Shown piece after piece: positions 25,275 through 33,979 of a stretch of DNA of 37,337 nt. Below the pieces are notes generated by a model, which made no database searches, was not told the DNA's origin, and was given only the letters and a program-made list of their open reading frames with translations. The first letter of the stretch is position 1. Each line of letters opens with the position of its first letter. A program made the position numbers and the translations under genes. The DNA comes from an uncultured Lachnospiraceae bacterium. Its GTDB lineage: Bacteria; Bacillota; Clostridia; Lachnospirales; Lachnospiraceae. The stretch is taken from the NCBI GenBank assembly GCA_910579425.1, contig CAJTVL010000041.1, positions 1 to 37,337 of the forward strand, in the 5' to 3' direction.

Positions 25275-26198
25275 ATGAATTTTAGAAGCATCTATTTTGT
25301 GTGTAAAGAGAATTATGAAATTATAAATGAAGAAAAGTACAAAGACATAAGATACTTACGTTCAACAGGAAAAGAGGATTTTGTCCATGCAATGGAAAAT
25401 CTGTACGAAATAGAGCCTGTGAGGGAAATGAGTAAGCGGATTGTTGATAATTTGGAAAGTCATGATTTAGGAATTGATGCTGACAATGAAATTGAAGATT
25501 TAATAGGGCTATTGAAAATAAATTTAGCTACTGCTATTAAGTTATATGAATCGATTGGGAGTAATGTGAAAAAACACTTTGCAATTGATATTCGGTTTCC
25601 TGAAACCAATAATATTACTGAGTTCAGGAAGTATATAGATGAGCTGGAATTTATTTTTACAAAATGTCCGTTTCTTCAGAGTGATAATGAGAGTTTCCGG
25701 TTTGAAGGTGTGGACTTAGGATCTACATGGATGCGTTTGTCGGTAGAAATTGCTACTGCTGTAATGGCAGGGAGTCTGTTACTAAATAATGTAGCTGCGT
25801 TTATTGATAAATGTTTGATAATCAGAAGTCATTATTTGACGCTCCAGCAACAGAAAACGTTTGTTGAAAGAGATGAAATAGAGCAACAGAAAAGAGAATT
25901 AATTCTTGAATATATTGATTCGATTTATGAGAGGCAGATAGATCAGGCAATAGAAGAAATGGAAGAAGTATCAGGACATGAAATTGCTGATGGAGATGAA
26001 AAGGGAAGGGCTGAACAATCTTTTGAAAAAATGGAAAGGTTATTAGACAAAGGGCTCCAAATATACTCTTCTATTGATTCGCCACAAGAAACAAAAGTGT
26101 TGTTTGAACCCTTGGAAATGAAATATCTGTCTATAGCGGAGGAAATGAAAAGGTTAACTGAGAAAAAGGACGAGAAAGAAATCGGTGGTCAGGAATGA
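25275..26198 (+). CDS. Unrecognised 307-aa protein with one hydrophobic segment
   Basis: No named family is recognised. The N-terminal 90 residues are charged and helical. A conserved-looking block around residues 100-160 (IRFPETNNITEF, FIFTKCPFL, VDLGSTWMRL) precedes a hydrophobic stretch at about 163-186 that may be a membrane helix or buried helix. A long Glu/Lys-rich helical region follows. A GGGAGGAAGGG site precedes ATG 25275. An 86-base gap separates it from the M14 gene, and a TATAAT at 25246 lacks a convincing -35 element, so it may be the last gene of the large operon or a separately acquired gene. By eye its base composition is more AT-rich than the sugar operon that follows. Confidence 0.78.
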   Translation: MNFRSIYFVCKENYEIINEEKYKDIRYLRSTGKEDFVHAMENLYEIEPVREMSKRIVDNLESHDLGIDADNEIEDLIGLLKINLATAIKLYESIGSNVKKHFAIDIRFPETNNITEFRKYIDELEFIFTKCPFLQSDNESFRFEGVDLGSTWMRLSVEIATAVMAGSLLLNNVAAFIDKCLIIRSHYLTLQQQKTFVERDEIEQQKRELILEYIDSIYERQIDQAIEEMEEVSGHEIADGDEKGRAEQSFEKMERLLDKGLQIYSSIDSPQETKVLFEPLEMKYLSIAEEMKRLTEKKDEKEIGGQE

Positions 26199-26301
26199 AT
26201 TTATAGTAAAGCAGATGATGAATCTGATGTGGCTTTTTGAATAAGTTGATTATTTTAGCAAAAGATATAATCAGACAATATGCAGACCCAATATAATAAA
26301 T

Positions 26302-26344
26302 GCCTCTGAAACAACTTTAGTTCTATTTGTATCAGAGGTGTTTT
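26302..26344 (+). terminator. Probable terminator ending the large operon
   Basis: CCTCTGA at 26303-26309 pairs with TCAGAGG at 26332-26338, with an extra G-T closing pair and a T-run after the 3' arm (GTGTTTTG). The 22-base loop is longer than usual. It lies about 105 bases after the 307-aa gene and before the next promoter. The rest of 26199-26368 holds no other recognisable feature. Confidence 0.55.
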
Positions 26345-26368
26345 GTATGAGCAAGAAATTTTTATAAA

Positions 26369-26397
26369 TTGAAAATTATCATCCAATAAGGTATAAT
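26369..26397 (+). promoter_or_regulatory. Consensus sigma-A promoter of the CDP-sugar operon
   Basis: TTGAAA at 26369-26374 and a perfect TATAAT at 26392-26397 are separated by 17 bp. Transcription would start near 26404, giving a leader of about 66 bases before the first gene. Confidence 0.85.
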
Positions 26398-26417
26398 AAG
26401 CCCAATGGAAAAACGGA

Positions 26418-26454
26418 TTAAGTACACTACTTAAGGCAGGCAGTTCTGCTTTAA
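26418..26454 (+). promoter_or_regulatory. Leader with two overlapping hairpins before the CDP-sugar operon
   Basis: TTAAGTA at 26418-26424 pairs with TACTTAA at 26428-26434. The same TTAA (26431-26434) is also the start of a second stem, 26431-26439 with 26446-26454. The second stem ends at the edge of the AAAGGGAGGG ribosome site at 26453-26462. The two structures exclude each other, so one may expose and the other occlude ribosome entry. Alternatively the first palindrome is a protein operator. Regulation is inferred only. Confidence 0.4.
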
Positions 26455-26469
26455 AGGGAGGGCCACCAA

Positions 26470-28068
26470 TTGAAAAATATTCAATTACTCGACTGCACCC
26501 TGCGGGACGGAGGATATATCAATGACTGGGAGTTTGGCTGCGATGATCTGGTCAGTATATTTGAACGCATGGTCAGTGCGGGAGTCGATATAATAGAAAC
26601 GGGATTTATAAACGAGAGCAGGTCATTTGACGCTAACAGAAGTATTATGCCGGATACGGACAGTGTACAAAAGATTTACGGCAGGGTTGACAAGCAGGGA
26701 GCGATGGTTGTTGGAATGATTGATTATGGCACCTGTGGGCTTGATAAGCTGACACCCTGCAAGGATAGCTATCTTGACGGTATCCGTGTTATTTTTAAAA
26801 AGCATTTGATGAAAGAGGCTATTGCGTTCTGTGAAAAAGTAAAAAAACTGGGCTATAAGGTATTTGTGCAGGCAGTATCGATTACCAGCTATTCGGATGA
26901 AGAACTTTGTGAATTAGTGAAGCTGGTAAATCGGATAAAGCCTTATGCGGTGTCTGTAGTGGATACCTATGGACTGCTTCATCAGGATAACCTGCTGCAT
27001 TACCTGAATATTTTGAATACAAGAGTACATCCTTCTATTGGCATCGGATACCATTCCCACAATAATTTTCAGCTTGGGTATGCCAACTGTATTGAAATGT
27101 TGGAAATGGACGCAGACAGGACGCTGATCGTCGATGCAAGCCTCTACGGTATGGGCAAAAGCGCCGGCAATACACCTATAGAGCTGATCGCCATGCATTT
27201 GAACACTAAGTTTGGGAAAGATTACGACATTAACCAGATGCTGGAAGCGATTGACGGGAGTATCATGAAGATATACCAGAGATTTCCTTGGGGGTATAAT
27301 CTGTTTTATTATTTAGCTGCCTCAAATAACTGTCATCCTAATTATGTACAGTTTTTGATGGACAAGCATATGCTGTCCATCAAATCAATTAATGAGATCC
27401 TCAGTGAGATTGAACCGGAAAAGAAACTGATGTATGATCAGGGATATATTGAGCGTTTATATACTTACTATCAGTGTACCGAGATTGATGATAAAGAAGA
27501 TTTGCGCAGGCTTGAAGAAGCTGTCAGGGGGAAAAAGATATTGCTGGTGGGGCCGGGGGCGAGTCTTAAGAAAGAAAGCGTAAAAATAGAGAAATTTATA
27601 GATGAAAACAGACCGGTCATTATTTCTATTAACTTTATTCCGGAGGCCTTTGGGGCGGATTATGTATTTCTAAGCAATGTCAGAAGGTATATTGGGCTGA
27701 ATAACGCCCTGAAGGATGAGAAAAACAGAAATACAAAGGTAATCGCGACCTCAAATGTTACAAAAATAAAAGGACATTTTCCATATACATTAAACAGCAG
27801 ATGGCTGCTGGACTTGGAGGGAAAGGTCTTGGATCACTCTTTTATCATGCTGCTCAGGGCGATGATGAAGGTAAATGTCAGGCAGGTTTATTGCGCAGGG
27901 CTTGACGGGTACTCTGAAAAGGGGGAGAATTATTTTAAGCCGGATATGGAGTACTGGTTTACAAAACGGAAAGTGGCAACCTTCAACGGATATGTGATGA
28001 AATGCCTGCAGGAATTCAGGAGCAGATTGGAGGTTGATTTTGTTACAACGTCATTTTATCAGGAATAA
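26470..28068 (+). CDS. DRE-TIM aldolase-like protein with C-terminal Rossmann-like domain
   Basis: Start TTG 26470 is supported by AAAGGGAGGG 8 bases upstream. The first 300 residues are an HMG-CoA lyase/4-hydroxy-2-oxovalerate-aldolase-type TIM barrel. They have LDCTLRDGG near residues 5-13 (metal Asp and catalytic Arg), metal His residues in GYHSHNNFQLG, and the SLYGMGKSAGN loop. These enzymes make or cleave C-C bonds through pyruvate-like enolates. From about residue 355 a second domain begins KILLVGPGASLK and looks Rossmann-like, as in proteins annotated DUF115-like. This fusion is seen in surface-sugar gene clusters. The substrate is unknown; its neighbours suggest a CDP-sugar or pyruvate-derived unit. 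Confidence 0.85.
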   Translation: MKNIQLLDCTLRDGGYINDWEFGCDDLVSIFERMVSAGVDIIETGFINESRSFDANRSIMPDTDSVQKIYGRVDKQGAMVVGMIDYGTCGLDKLTPCKDSYLDGIRVIFKKHLMKEAIAFCEKVKKLGYKVFVQAVSITSYSDEELCELVKLVNRIKPYAVSVVDTYGLLHQDNLLHYLNILNTRVHPSIGIGYHSHNNFQLGYANCIEMLEMDADRTLIVDASLYGMGKSAGNTPIELIAMHLNTKFGKDYDINQMLEAIDGSIMKIYQRFPWGYNLFYYLAASNNCHPNYVQFLMDKHMLSIKSINEILSEIEPEKKLMYDQGYIERLYTYYQCTEIDDKEDLRRLEEAVRGKKILLVGPGASLKKESVKIEKFIDENRPVIISINFIPEAFGADYVFLSNVRRYIGLNNALKDEKNRNTKVIATSNVTKIKGHFPYTLNSRWLLDLEGKVLDHSFIMLLRAMMKVNVRQVYCAGLDGYSEKGENYFKPDMEYWFTKRKVATFNGYVMKCLQEFRSRLEVDFVTTSFYQE

Positions 28069-28100
28069 GCTTCGCACTCGAATGACAAAGGAGAAACAAA

Positions 28101-28775
28101 GTGAAGAAATATGAGATGGTCATATTCGATGTAGACGGCACTCTTCTGGATACCACAGAGGGTGTGCTGAACGCAGTGAGGTATACGATAGAAACAGCAG
28201 GACTGCCTAAGCTTTCGGAGGATGTGCTGAGAACATTTATCGGTCCTCCTATACAGGACTCTTTTGGAAAGGCGTATCATATTGAAGACAAACAATATTT
28301 GCAGGAGCTGGCAGGGATTTTCAGAGGACGTTATAAGGATTGCGAGCTGCTGAAGGCATATCCTTATGAGGGAATATATGAAGTATTTGACGGCCTGTCT
28401 GCCGCCGGGATTAAGCCTGCAATTGCCACATACAAAAGAGAAGACTATGCCAGGATCATTATGCAGCATTTTGGCTTTGACAGGTATACGGATATTATAT
28501 TCGGTGCGGATCATGAAAATAAGTTAAAGAAAAAAGATATTATCTGTAAATGCCTGGAGGCATATAATCAGTTGCCGGCAGAGGCAGCAATCATGGTAGG
28601 CGATACGGAGCATGATGCGCTGGCTGCGGGGATGCTTGGAATGGATTTCCTGGGGGTAACTTATGGGTTTGGTTTCAAAACGCAGGAAGAGCTGGCAGAA
28701 TACAGCGAAATATCTGCTGCCGGTTCGGCCGGAGATATACTTACAATTTTGGGCGGAAAGTGGGAAGAAAAATGA
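28101..28775 (+). CDS. HAD-superfamily phosphatase, phosphoglycolate-phosphatase-like
   Basis: Start GTG 28101 has AAAGGAG upstream. The 224-residue protein contains all HAD motifs: nucleophile Asp in FDVDGTLLDT (residues 8-17), the Thr of ATYKRED as motif II, a Lys in the KKKDII segment, and a GDTEHD acidic motif IV. A helical cap after motif I places it among Gph-like enzymes. Substrate cannot be assigned; in this operon it may dephosphorylate a sugar-phosphate intermediate. Its stop overlaps the start of the next gene as ATGA. Confidence 0.9.
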   Translation: MKKYEMVIFDVDGTLLDTTEGVLNAVRYTIETAGLPKLSEDVLRTFIGPPIQDSFGKAYHIEDKQYLQELAGIFRGRYKDCELLKAYPYEGIYEVFDGLSAAGIKPAIATYKREDYARIIMQHFGFDRYTDIIFGADHENKLKKKDIICKCLEAYNQLPAEAAIMVGDTEHDALAAGMLGMDFLGVTYGFGFKTQEELAEYSEISAAGSAGDILTILGGKWEEK

Positions 28776-30571
28776 AAATTAAGCTGTCGGAATATATTGC
28801 GGATTTTTTAGTGCAACATGAGGTAAAGCATATATTTACCATAACTGGCGGAGGAGCCATGCATTTGAATGACTCTCTGGGACATAAAAGAGGGCTTGCC
28901 TGTGTTTACAATCATCATGAACAGGCCTGTGCTATCGCTGCGGAGGCCTATGCCAGATTCTCGGGGAAGATTGCGGCGGTCTGTGTTACCAGCGGCCCTG
29001 GGGGAACTAATGCCATTACCGGAGTGCTTGGCGGATGGCTGGATTCCATTCCAATGCTCGTGATATCCGGTCAGGTCAAGCGGGCGACCACTACCTGGGC
29101 GGTGGATATACCTTTAAGGCAGTTAGGAGACCAGGAGTACAATATTGTGGCCTCTGTAGAGCCTATGACCAAGTATGCGGTGATGGTTACGGAGCCGGAG
29201 AAAATACGCTATCATTTGGAAAAGGCTTTATATCTGGCGATCAATGGGAGGCCGGGGCCGGTATGGCTTGACATTCCGCTTGATGTGCAGGCGGCGGTAA
29301 TAGATCCTGAGGAGCTTGAGGGTTTTTCGGAGGATGAGTTGGAAAGGAAAGAAAATCCGGAGTTTGACCGGAAGCTGCTTCCTGAAATACTGAGTAGTAT
29401 TTTTAAAGCAAAGAGACCTGTTATCCTTGCAGGAACCGGAATCAGAATTGCGGATGCGTATCCGGAGTTTGTAAAGGCCGTTGAAAGGCTTCAGATTCCG
29501 GTGGTTACTGCATGGAATGCCCATGATTTATTATGGCAGGGCCATCCTCTCGACTGTGGGAGGCCGGGAACAGTTGGAACCAGGGGCGGTAACTTCGTGG
29601 TACAGAAAAGTGACCTTCTTATTTCTTTGGGGTGCCGGCTGAATATCAGAATGATCAGCTATAATGATCATGATTTTGCAAGGAATGCATACAAGATTAT
29701 AGTGGACATTGATGAGAACGAATTGAGGAAGCCTACCATAACACCTGATTTGCCGGTGCATGCAGATGTAAGGGATGTTTTGAAGGCGATTGCCGAAAGC
29801 GGATATGAGAGTAATCCGGCACATAAGAGATGGCTGGAGTGGTGCCAGGGGATTAATAAGCGGTATCCTGCAGTGCTGCCAGAATATTATGAAAAAAAGT
29901 CTCCTGTTAATCCTTATGCTTTTATGAAAGAACTTTCAAAGCAAATGAAAGAAGGAGATTCCGTTATTTGCGGGAATGGCAGCGCCTGCGTAATTTCATT
30001 CCAGGCCATGGAATTAAAAAAGGGTCAGAGAATGTTTACCAATTCAGGCTGTGCCGCCATGGGATATGGATTTCCGGCCGCAATTGGCGTGTGTGTTGCG
30101 GATCATGGAAAGCAGACCATATGTATTGATGGCGACGGCAGTTTTCAGATGAATCTGCAGGAATTACAGACAGTTGTTTACAATCGTTTAAATATAAAGA
30201 TCATTTATCTGAATAATAATGGGTATCATTCGATCAGACAGACTCAGACCAATTTGTTTCAGCCGCCGTTAGTAGGCGTCTGCGACGGAAACGGTTTAAG
30301 CTTTCCGGATATGGAAAGAATTGCATGGGCTTATGGGATTCCTTTTTGCAGGATTAAAAATATTGATGAAGCGGCGGAAGAGCTGAAGAAAATGTTTGAG
30401 ACAGACGGACCATTTATCTGTGAGGTGGTTGTTGATGAAAATCAGATATTTTCTCCGAAGCTCTCTTCTAAGGTATTGGAAGATGGGAGAATTGTCTCCC
30501 CGCCTATGGAGGATATGTATCCGTTCTTACCCAAGGAAGAGCTGGAAAGGGTGATGAAGGAAGAAATATAG
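28772..30571 (+). CDS. Thiamine-diphosphate enzyme, acetolactate-synthase-like
   Basis: ATG 28772 overlaps the previous stop (ATGA); a GTG at 28760 is a weaker alternative. The 599-residue protein has the full ThDP-enzyme layout: an N-terminal PYR domain with catalytic Glu50 in NHHEQA, a middle domain of the acetolactate synthase type, and a C-terminal PP domain with GDGSF at 454-458 and NNNGY as the ThDP/Mg motif. True branched-chain acetolactate synthases sit with ilvN/ilvC, which are absent here. Beside rfbF/G/H it more likely transfers a two-carbon acetyl unit from pyruvate to a keto sugar, as YerE does in yersiniose synthesis. That role is inferred from context and not from specificity residues. 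Confidence 0.9.
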   Translation: MKIKLSEYIADFLVQHEVKHIFTITGGGAMHLNDSLGHKRGLACVYNHHEQACAIAAEAYARFSGKIAAVCVTSGPGGTNAITGVLGGWLDSIPMLVISGQVKRATTTWAVDIPLRQLGDQEYNIVASVEPMTKYAVMVTEPEKIRYHLEKALYLAINGRPGPVWLDIPLDVQAAVIDPEELEGFSEDELERKENPEFDRKLLPEILSSIFKAKRPVILAGTGIRIADAYPEFVKAVERLQIPVVTAWNAHDLLWQGHPLDCGRPGTVGTRGGNFVVQKSDLLISLGCRLNIRMISYNDHDFARNAYKIIVDIDENELRKPTITPDLPVHADVRDVLKAIAESGYESNPAHKRWLEWCQGINKRYPAVLPEYYEKKSPVNPYAFMKELSKQMKEGDSVICGNGSACVISFQAMELKKGQRMFTNSGCAAMGYGFPAAIGVCVADHGKQTICIDGDGSFQMNLQELQTVVYNRLNIKIIYLNNNGYHSIRQTQTNLFQPPLVGVCDGNGLSFPDMERIAWAYGIPFCRIKNIDEAAEELKKMFETDGPFICEVVVDENQIFSPKLSSKVLEDGRIVSPPMEDMYPFLPKEELERVMKEEI

Positions 30572-30584
30572 GAGAAACTGAGAG

Positions 30585-33125
30585 ATGGACTTTTCATACT
30601 TACTATTGATCCAGCGCATCCGGGAGGCCTGCGGAGGTATCTTCGATTCCCTGATGCTCAACATCACCTCGCTGGCAAACGGAATCATAACTTATCTGTT
30701 GCTTGGCGCCATTTACTGGTGTATGGATAAGCGGGCAGGGCAGTTGATGGGATTGAATGTTTCGATTGCCTGCACCTTAAATCAGTTCGTCAAAAATATT
30801 TTCCGGATAGAGCGCCCCTGGGTACGGGATGCAAGGATTGTGCCTGTACCGGAGGCACTTTCCGGCGCGGGGGGATATTCTTTTCCGAGCGGGCATACCA
30901 CCCGGGCGACAGCGGTATGGGGGTCTCTCGGAGAAGCCCTGCGAAAGAAAAAGCTAAAAGCAGTTTCTGCCGCCTGCTGGCTGGTGGTTCTGGGAGTTGG
31001 ATTTTCAAGAAATTATCTGGGAGTCCATACTGCGAAAGATGTGCTGGCGGCGTTGATAGCGGGAATTATCATGGTATTGCTCCTGGACAGAGTGATGATT
31101 TGGGCCGATAAAAGCAAAAATAATGATATTGCCGCAGCAGTCATCGGGTGCCTTATCTGCTTTCTTCCCATGTTGAAGGTAGGATGCCTTGCAAATGCAG
31201 GGGCAGGGATAGGCTTTTTGATTGGCTGGGTGCTGGAAAGGCATTTTGTGCAGTTTGAGACAGAAGCGGCATGGCCTCACAGGTGTGTACGTTTTGCAGT
31301 AGGAGGGGCGGGCATCGTATTTATCCTTACGGTGCTGCAGGGACTGCTGAGCCAGGTGATGGAAGGGAAGTATGCGGGTTTCTTCACCAGTTTTTCGGTG
31401 GCACTGTTTATCATGGTGGTATACCCGTTCTTCTTTTGTAAGAAGGAAAGATATAAGGCCGGAGTTGGAATACTGTCAGTTGCGTTGGTTGGGATGGTGA
31501 TTTTTGCTTTCGGGTGGCAGCAGCATTTAAGGCAAATCGTGGACACGGAGATTGCTGCGGCAGAGGTGGATGAGCCGGCAGAGGATGCAGAGGTTTCTGC
31601 AAACATTCCCTTCATTGTTGCCCATCGCGGTTATTCCTCCGTGTTCCCCGAAAATACTCTGGCGGCCTTTGCAGGGGCATTGGACATAGGGGTTGACTAT
31701 ATTGAGCTGGATGTCCAGCTCAGCAGGGACGGGCAGGTCATTGTAATGCATGATGACAGTCTGAAACGGACTACAGGAGTGGATGGCTCTCCGACTGAAT
31801 TTACTGTTGAGGAGTTGGCAGGATTGGATGCGGGAAGCTGGTTTGACGCTTCGTTTGCAGGGGAAAAGATTCCAACGCTGGAGGAGGCGCTTAATCTGGT
31901 CAGGGATACGGAGTGCGGCGTATATCTGGAACTGAAGGATATTGGCGAAACGGAAGGGTTTGTGGAGGCTGTACTGGAGGTTGCCGAAAAATGTGGGATG
32001 ACGCAGCGGTGTTTATTTGCATCCTTTCAGTATGATTATCTGGCCCGGCTTAAGGAACTGGATGGAAATCTTGCAACGTTGTATAACACTTCCTCGGGAA
32101 AGACCAGCCTGCCGGAGGAGTTTCCGGCCGACTATTACGGTTTAAACCTTGATACGATACGTCAGGAAACCGTGAAAGCGATCCATGAGGCAGGAAAGCA
32201 GGCTTTCGTGTGGACGGTCAATACGCCTTCGCAGATGACAAATGTACAGGCCATGGGGATCGACGGTATTGTGACCAATGATCCGGGTGTGGCGAAGGTA
32301 ATACTTCATCCGGAATATAAATATCTGGCAGAAAATAATGAGGACTCTTTTACCATGCCGGGCCTCTACGAACCGGATTTGCCGGAGAAATTCGACGATA
32401 TGGTCGTGCAGGGCTTTACCAAGGCAGGGAATGTCCTGGCGGTATCTGCTTACAGTAAATCCGGAGAGTATGACAGTATCATTTATGTTATGGACTTGAG
32501 TGGAAAGCTGCTGAAAACCGTAGATCTGAGGTTTAAGGCCCATACCGGCGGGATTGCTTATGATGAAGAGCATGATCTGTTGTGGGTGACCGGTCCGGAG
32601 GGAAAGGTGTACGCTATCACCTGGTCGGATGTGCTGGCGGATGTTTATAATGGCGAGATTCAGGTGGAATTTGACGCAGGCCTGCTGAACCATGGAGGGG
32701 CTAAGGTTGCCTCTTTTCTGACGATATTTGAGGGACAGCTGTTTGTGGGATCCTATTTTAACGGAGGGAATGGAACGCTGAACAGATATTCACTTGCGGA
32801 TGTAAAAAATCCTGGACTGGTATCATCGGTTATGATACCGCAGAGGATTCAGGGAGTTACATTTAAAAGGGAAGCTGGTACGGACAACTGCTTTATGTTT
32901 TTGAGTCAGGGGTATCAGACAGAGGATTCCTGTCTGCTGAAATTCCGGTATGACGAAGAGACAGAAGAATATGCAGAGCCTTTAGAGAGCCATGTGCTTC
33001 CGGAAGGGGTTGAGCAGATTCAGATGTCGGGACGGGGAATGTATCTTTTATTTGAGTCAGCGGTGAGACCGTATCGGCCTACGGCAAGGATCCCCAATGA
33101 CCAGATTTACCTTGTGAGGGAATAG
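30585..33125 (+). CDS. PAP2 phosphatase / glycerophosphodiesterase / beta-propeller-like fusion
   Basis: The first 320 residues are a multi-helix PAP2 membrane phosphatase with its three motifs: Lys70-x6-Arg77-Pro78, PSGH at 101-104, and SRN...H with Arg142 and His148. From residue 343 a GDPD domain follows, with His347-Arg348, PENT, Glu374-x-Asp376 and His389 as in active enzymes, plus a YLELKD strand. The last 240 residues are beta-rich with repeated short blades (HTGGIAYDEEHDLLWVTG), suggesting a small propeller. Such a protein could remodel polyprenyl or glycerophospholipid substrates at the membrane. I do not know a characterised example of this triple order. AGGAG precedes ATG 30585. 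Confidence 0.9.
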   Translation: MDFSYLLLIQRIREACGGIFDSLMLNITSLANGIITYLLLGAIYWCMDKRAGQLMGLNVSIACTLNQFVKNIFRIERPWVRDARIVPVPEALSGAGGYSFPSGHTTRATAVWGSLGEALRKKKLKAVSAACWLVVLGVGFSRNYLGVHTAKDVLAALIAGIIMVLLLDRVMIWADKSKNNDIAAAVIGCLICFLPMLKVGCLANAGAGIGFLIGWVLERHFVQFETEAAWPHRCVRFAVGGAGIVFILTVLQGLLSQVMEGKYAGFFTSFSVALFIMVVYPFFFCKKERYKAGVGILSVALVGMVIFAFGWQQHLRQIVDTEIAAAEVDEPAEDAEVSANIPFIVAHRGYSSVFPENTLAAFAGALDIGVDYIELDVQLSRDGQVIVMHDDSLKRTTGVDGSPTEFTVEELAGLDAGSWFDASFAGEKIPTLEEALNLVRDTECGVYLELKDIGETEGFVEAVLEVAEKCGMTQRCLFASFQYDYLARLKELDGNLATLYNTSSGKTSLPEEFPADYYGLNLDTIRQETVKAIHEAGKQAFVWTVNTPSQMTNVQAMGIDGIVTNDPGVAKVILHPEYKYLAENNEDSFTMPGLYEPDLPEKFDDMVVQGFTKAGNVLAVSAYSKSGEYDSIIYVMDLSGKLLKTVDLRFKAHTGGIAYDEEHDLLWVTGPEGKVYAITWSDVLADVYNGEIQVEFDAGLLNHGGAKVASFLTIFEGQLFVGSYFNGGNGTLNRYSLADVKNPGLVSSVMIPQRIQGVTFKREAGTDNCFMFLSQGYQTEDSCLLKFRYDEETEEYAEPLESHVLPEGVEQIQMSGRGMYLLFESAVRPYRPTARIPNDQIYLVRE

Positions 33126-33138
33126 GAACTTAAAAAGA

Positions 33139-33167
33139 TTGAGAAATTGGTTAAGGTAGAATATAAT
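33139..33167 (+). promoter_or_regulatory. Internal promoter before the rfb genes
   Basis: TTGAGA at 33139-33144 and a perfect TATAAT at 33162-33167 have a 17 bp spacer, located in the 77-base gap after the PAP2 fusion gene. It would let the rfbF/H/G part be transcribed independently of the upstream enzymes. Confidence 0.65.
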
Positions 33168-33202
33168 GGAAGAACGATATGGATGAATGAGAGGTTAGCG
33201 TG

Positions 33203-33979
33203 ATGCAGGTCGTTATTCTGGCAGGAGGCTCAAAAAGTACGCTCAGCGATGACAGAGAAGGGATTCCCAAGCCCATGGTGGAAATCGGGGACAGACCTCT
33301 TCTGTGGCATATTATGAAGCAATATAGCTCTATGGGATTCAGGGATTTTATTGTTTGCGGCGGTTATAAAGTGAGTTACATCAAAAATTATTTCCGGGAT
33401 TATTATATCTATCAATCAGATATTACTGTTGATCTGGCAACAAACAACATTGAAGTCCACAGGAAAAGGACAGAGGACTGGAGGGTAACCGTAGCGGATA
33501 CAGGCATTTTTTCCGCTACAGGACAAAGGGTCAGCCTGGCGAAAAGGTATATTGATGAGGACATGTTTCTGGTAACTTATGGAGACTGTCTTTCGGATAT
33601 TGATTTAAATGCGCTTGTAGAATTTGCCAGAGAGAAAGACAGGCTGGTAACCATGGTGGTTGCCCATCCTACGGGGAGAAGTGCGACGTTGTCGGTGGGA
33701 GAAGGAGATTTATTGAAGGGGATGAACCCGATGGAAGGAGAGGGTATTTTTTCATGGGCTAATGCTTGTACTTATGTTCTAAAAAAGGAAGCCTTTTATT
33801 ATCTGAACGGCAATTATGAATTGGATAAGCAGCTTCTGCCGGCACTATCCTTAAAGCATGAGGTGGCTGTCTATAAGCATGAGGGATTTTGGTGCCCTGT
33901 GGAAACAAAGCGGGATAAGGTTGATCTGGAGACTCGCTGGAATATGGGAGCGGCACCGTGGAAGGTATGGAGCGAATGA
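33203..33979 (+). CDS. Divergent RfbF-like nucleotidyltransferase, possibly altered activity
   Basis: The start is ATG 33203 (a GTG at 33200 is possible). This 258-residue protein is clearly a paralogue of the following rfbF: VVILAGG, PKPMVEIGDRP, LWHIMKQYSSMGF and a YKHEGFW end. However, the nucleotide-binding signature GGMGTR of the paralogue is GGSKST here, losing the G-x-G-T-R core. The metal-site segment GDGVSDVD reads GDCLSDID, and the TMHDK segment is KRDK. It may be a regulatory or inactive partner, or may use a different sugar phosphate. It overlaps the next gene by four bases. Confidence 0.85.
   Translation: MQVVILAGGSKSTLSDDREGIPKPMVEIGDRPLLWHIMKQYSSMGFRDFIVCGGYKVSYIKNYFRDYYIYQSDITVDLATNNIEVHRKRTEDWRVTVADTGIFSATGQRVSLAKRYIDEDMFLVTYGDCLSDIDLNALVEFAREKDRLVTMVVAHPTGRSATLSVGEGDLLKGMNPMEGEGIFSWANACTYVLKKEAFYYLNGNYELDKQLLPALSLKHEVAVYKHEGFWCPVETKRDKVDLETRWNMGAAPWKVWSE

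Noticed and set aside
28772..30571. Housekeeping acetolactate synthase (ilvB)
   Set aside because: No ilvN, ilvC or other branched-chain genes nearby; sugar-pathway context fits a YerE-like role better, so no ilvB symbol was given.
32142..32693. 183-codon minus-strand open frame inside the PAP2/GDPD gene
   Set aside because: It lies wholly opposite a gene with clear catalytic motifs, has no recognisable motif and no transcription signals.
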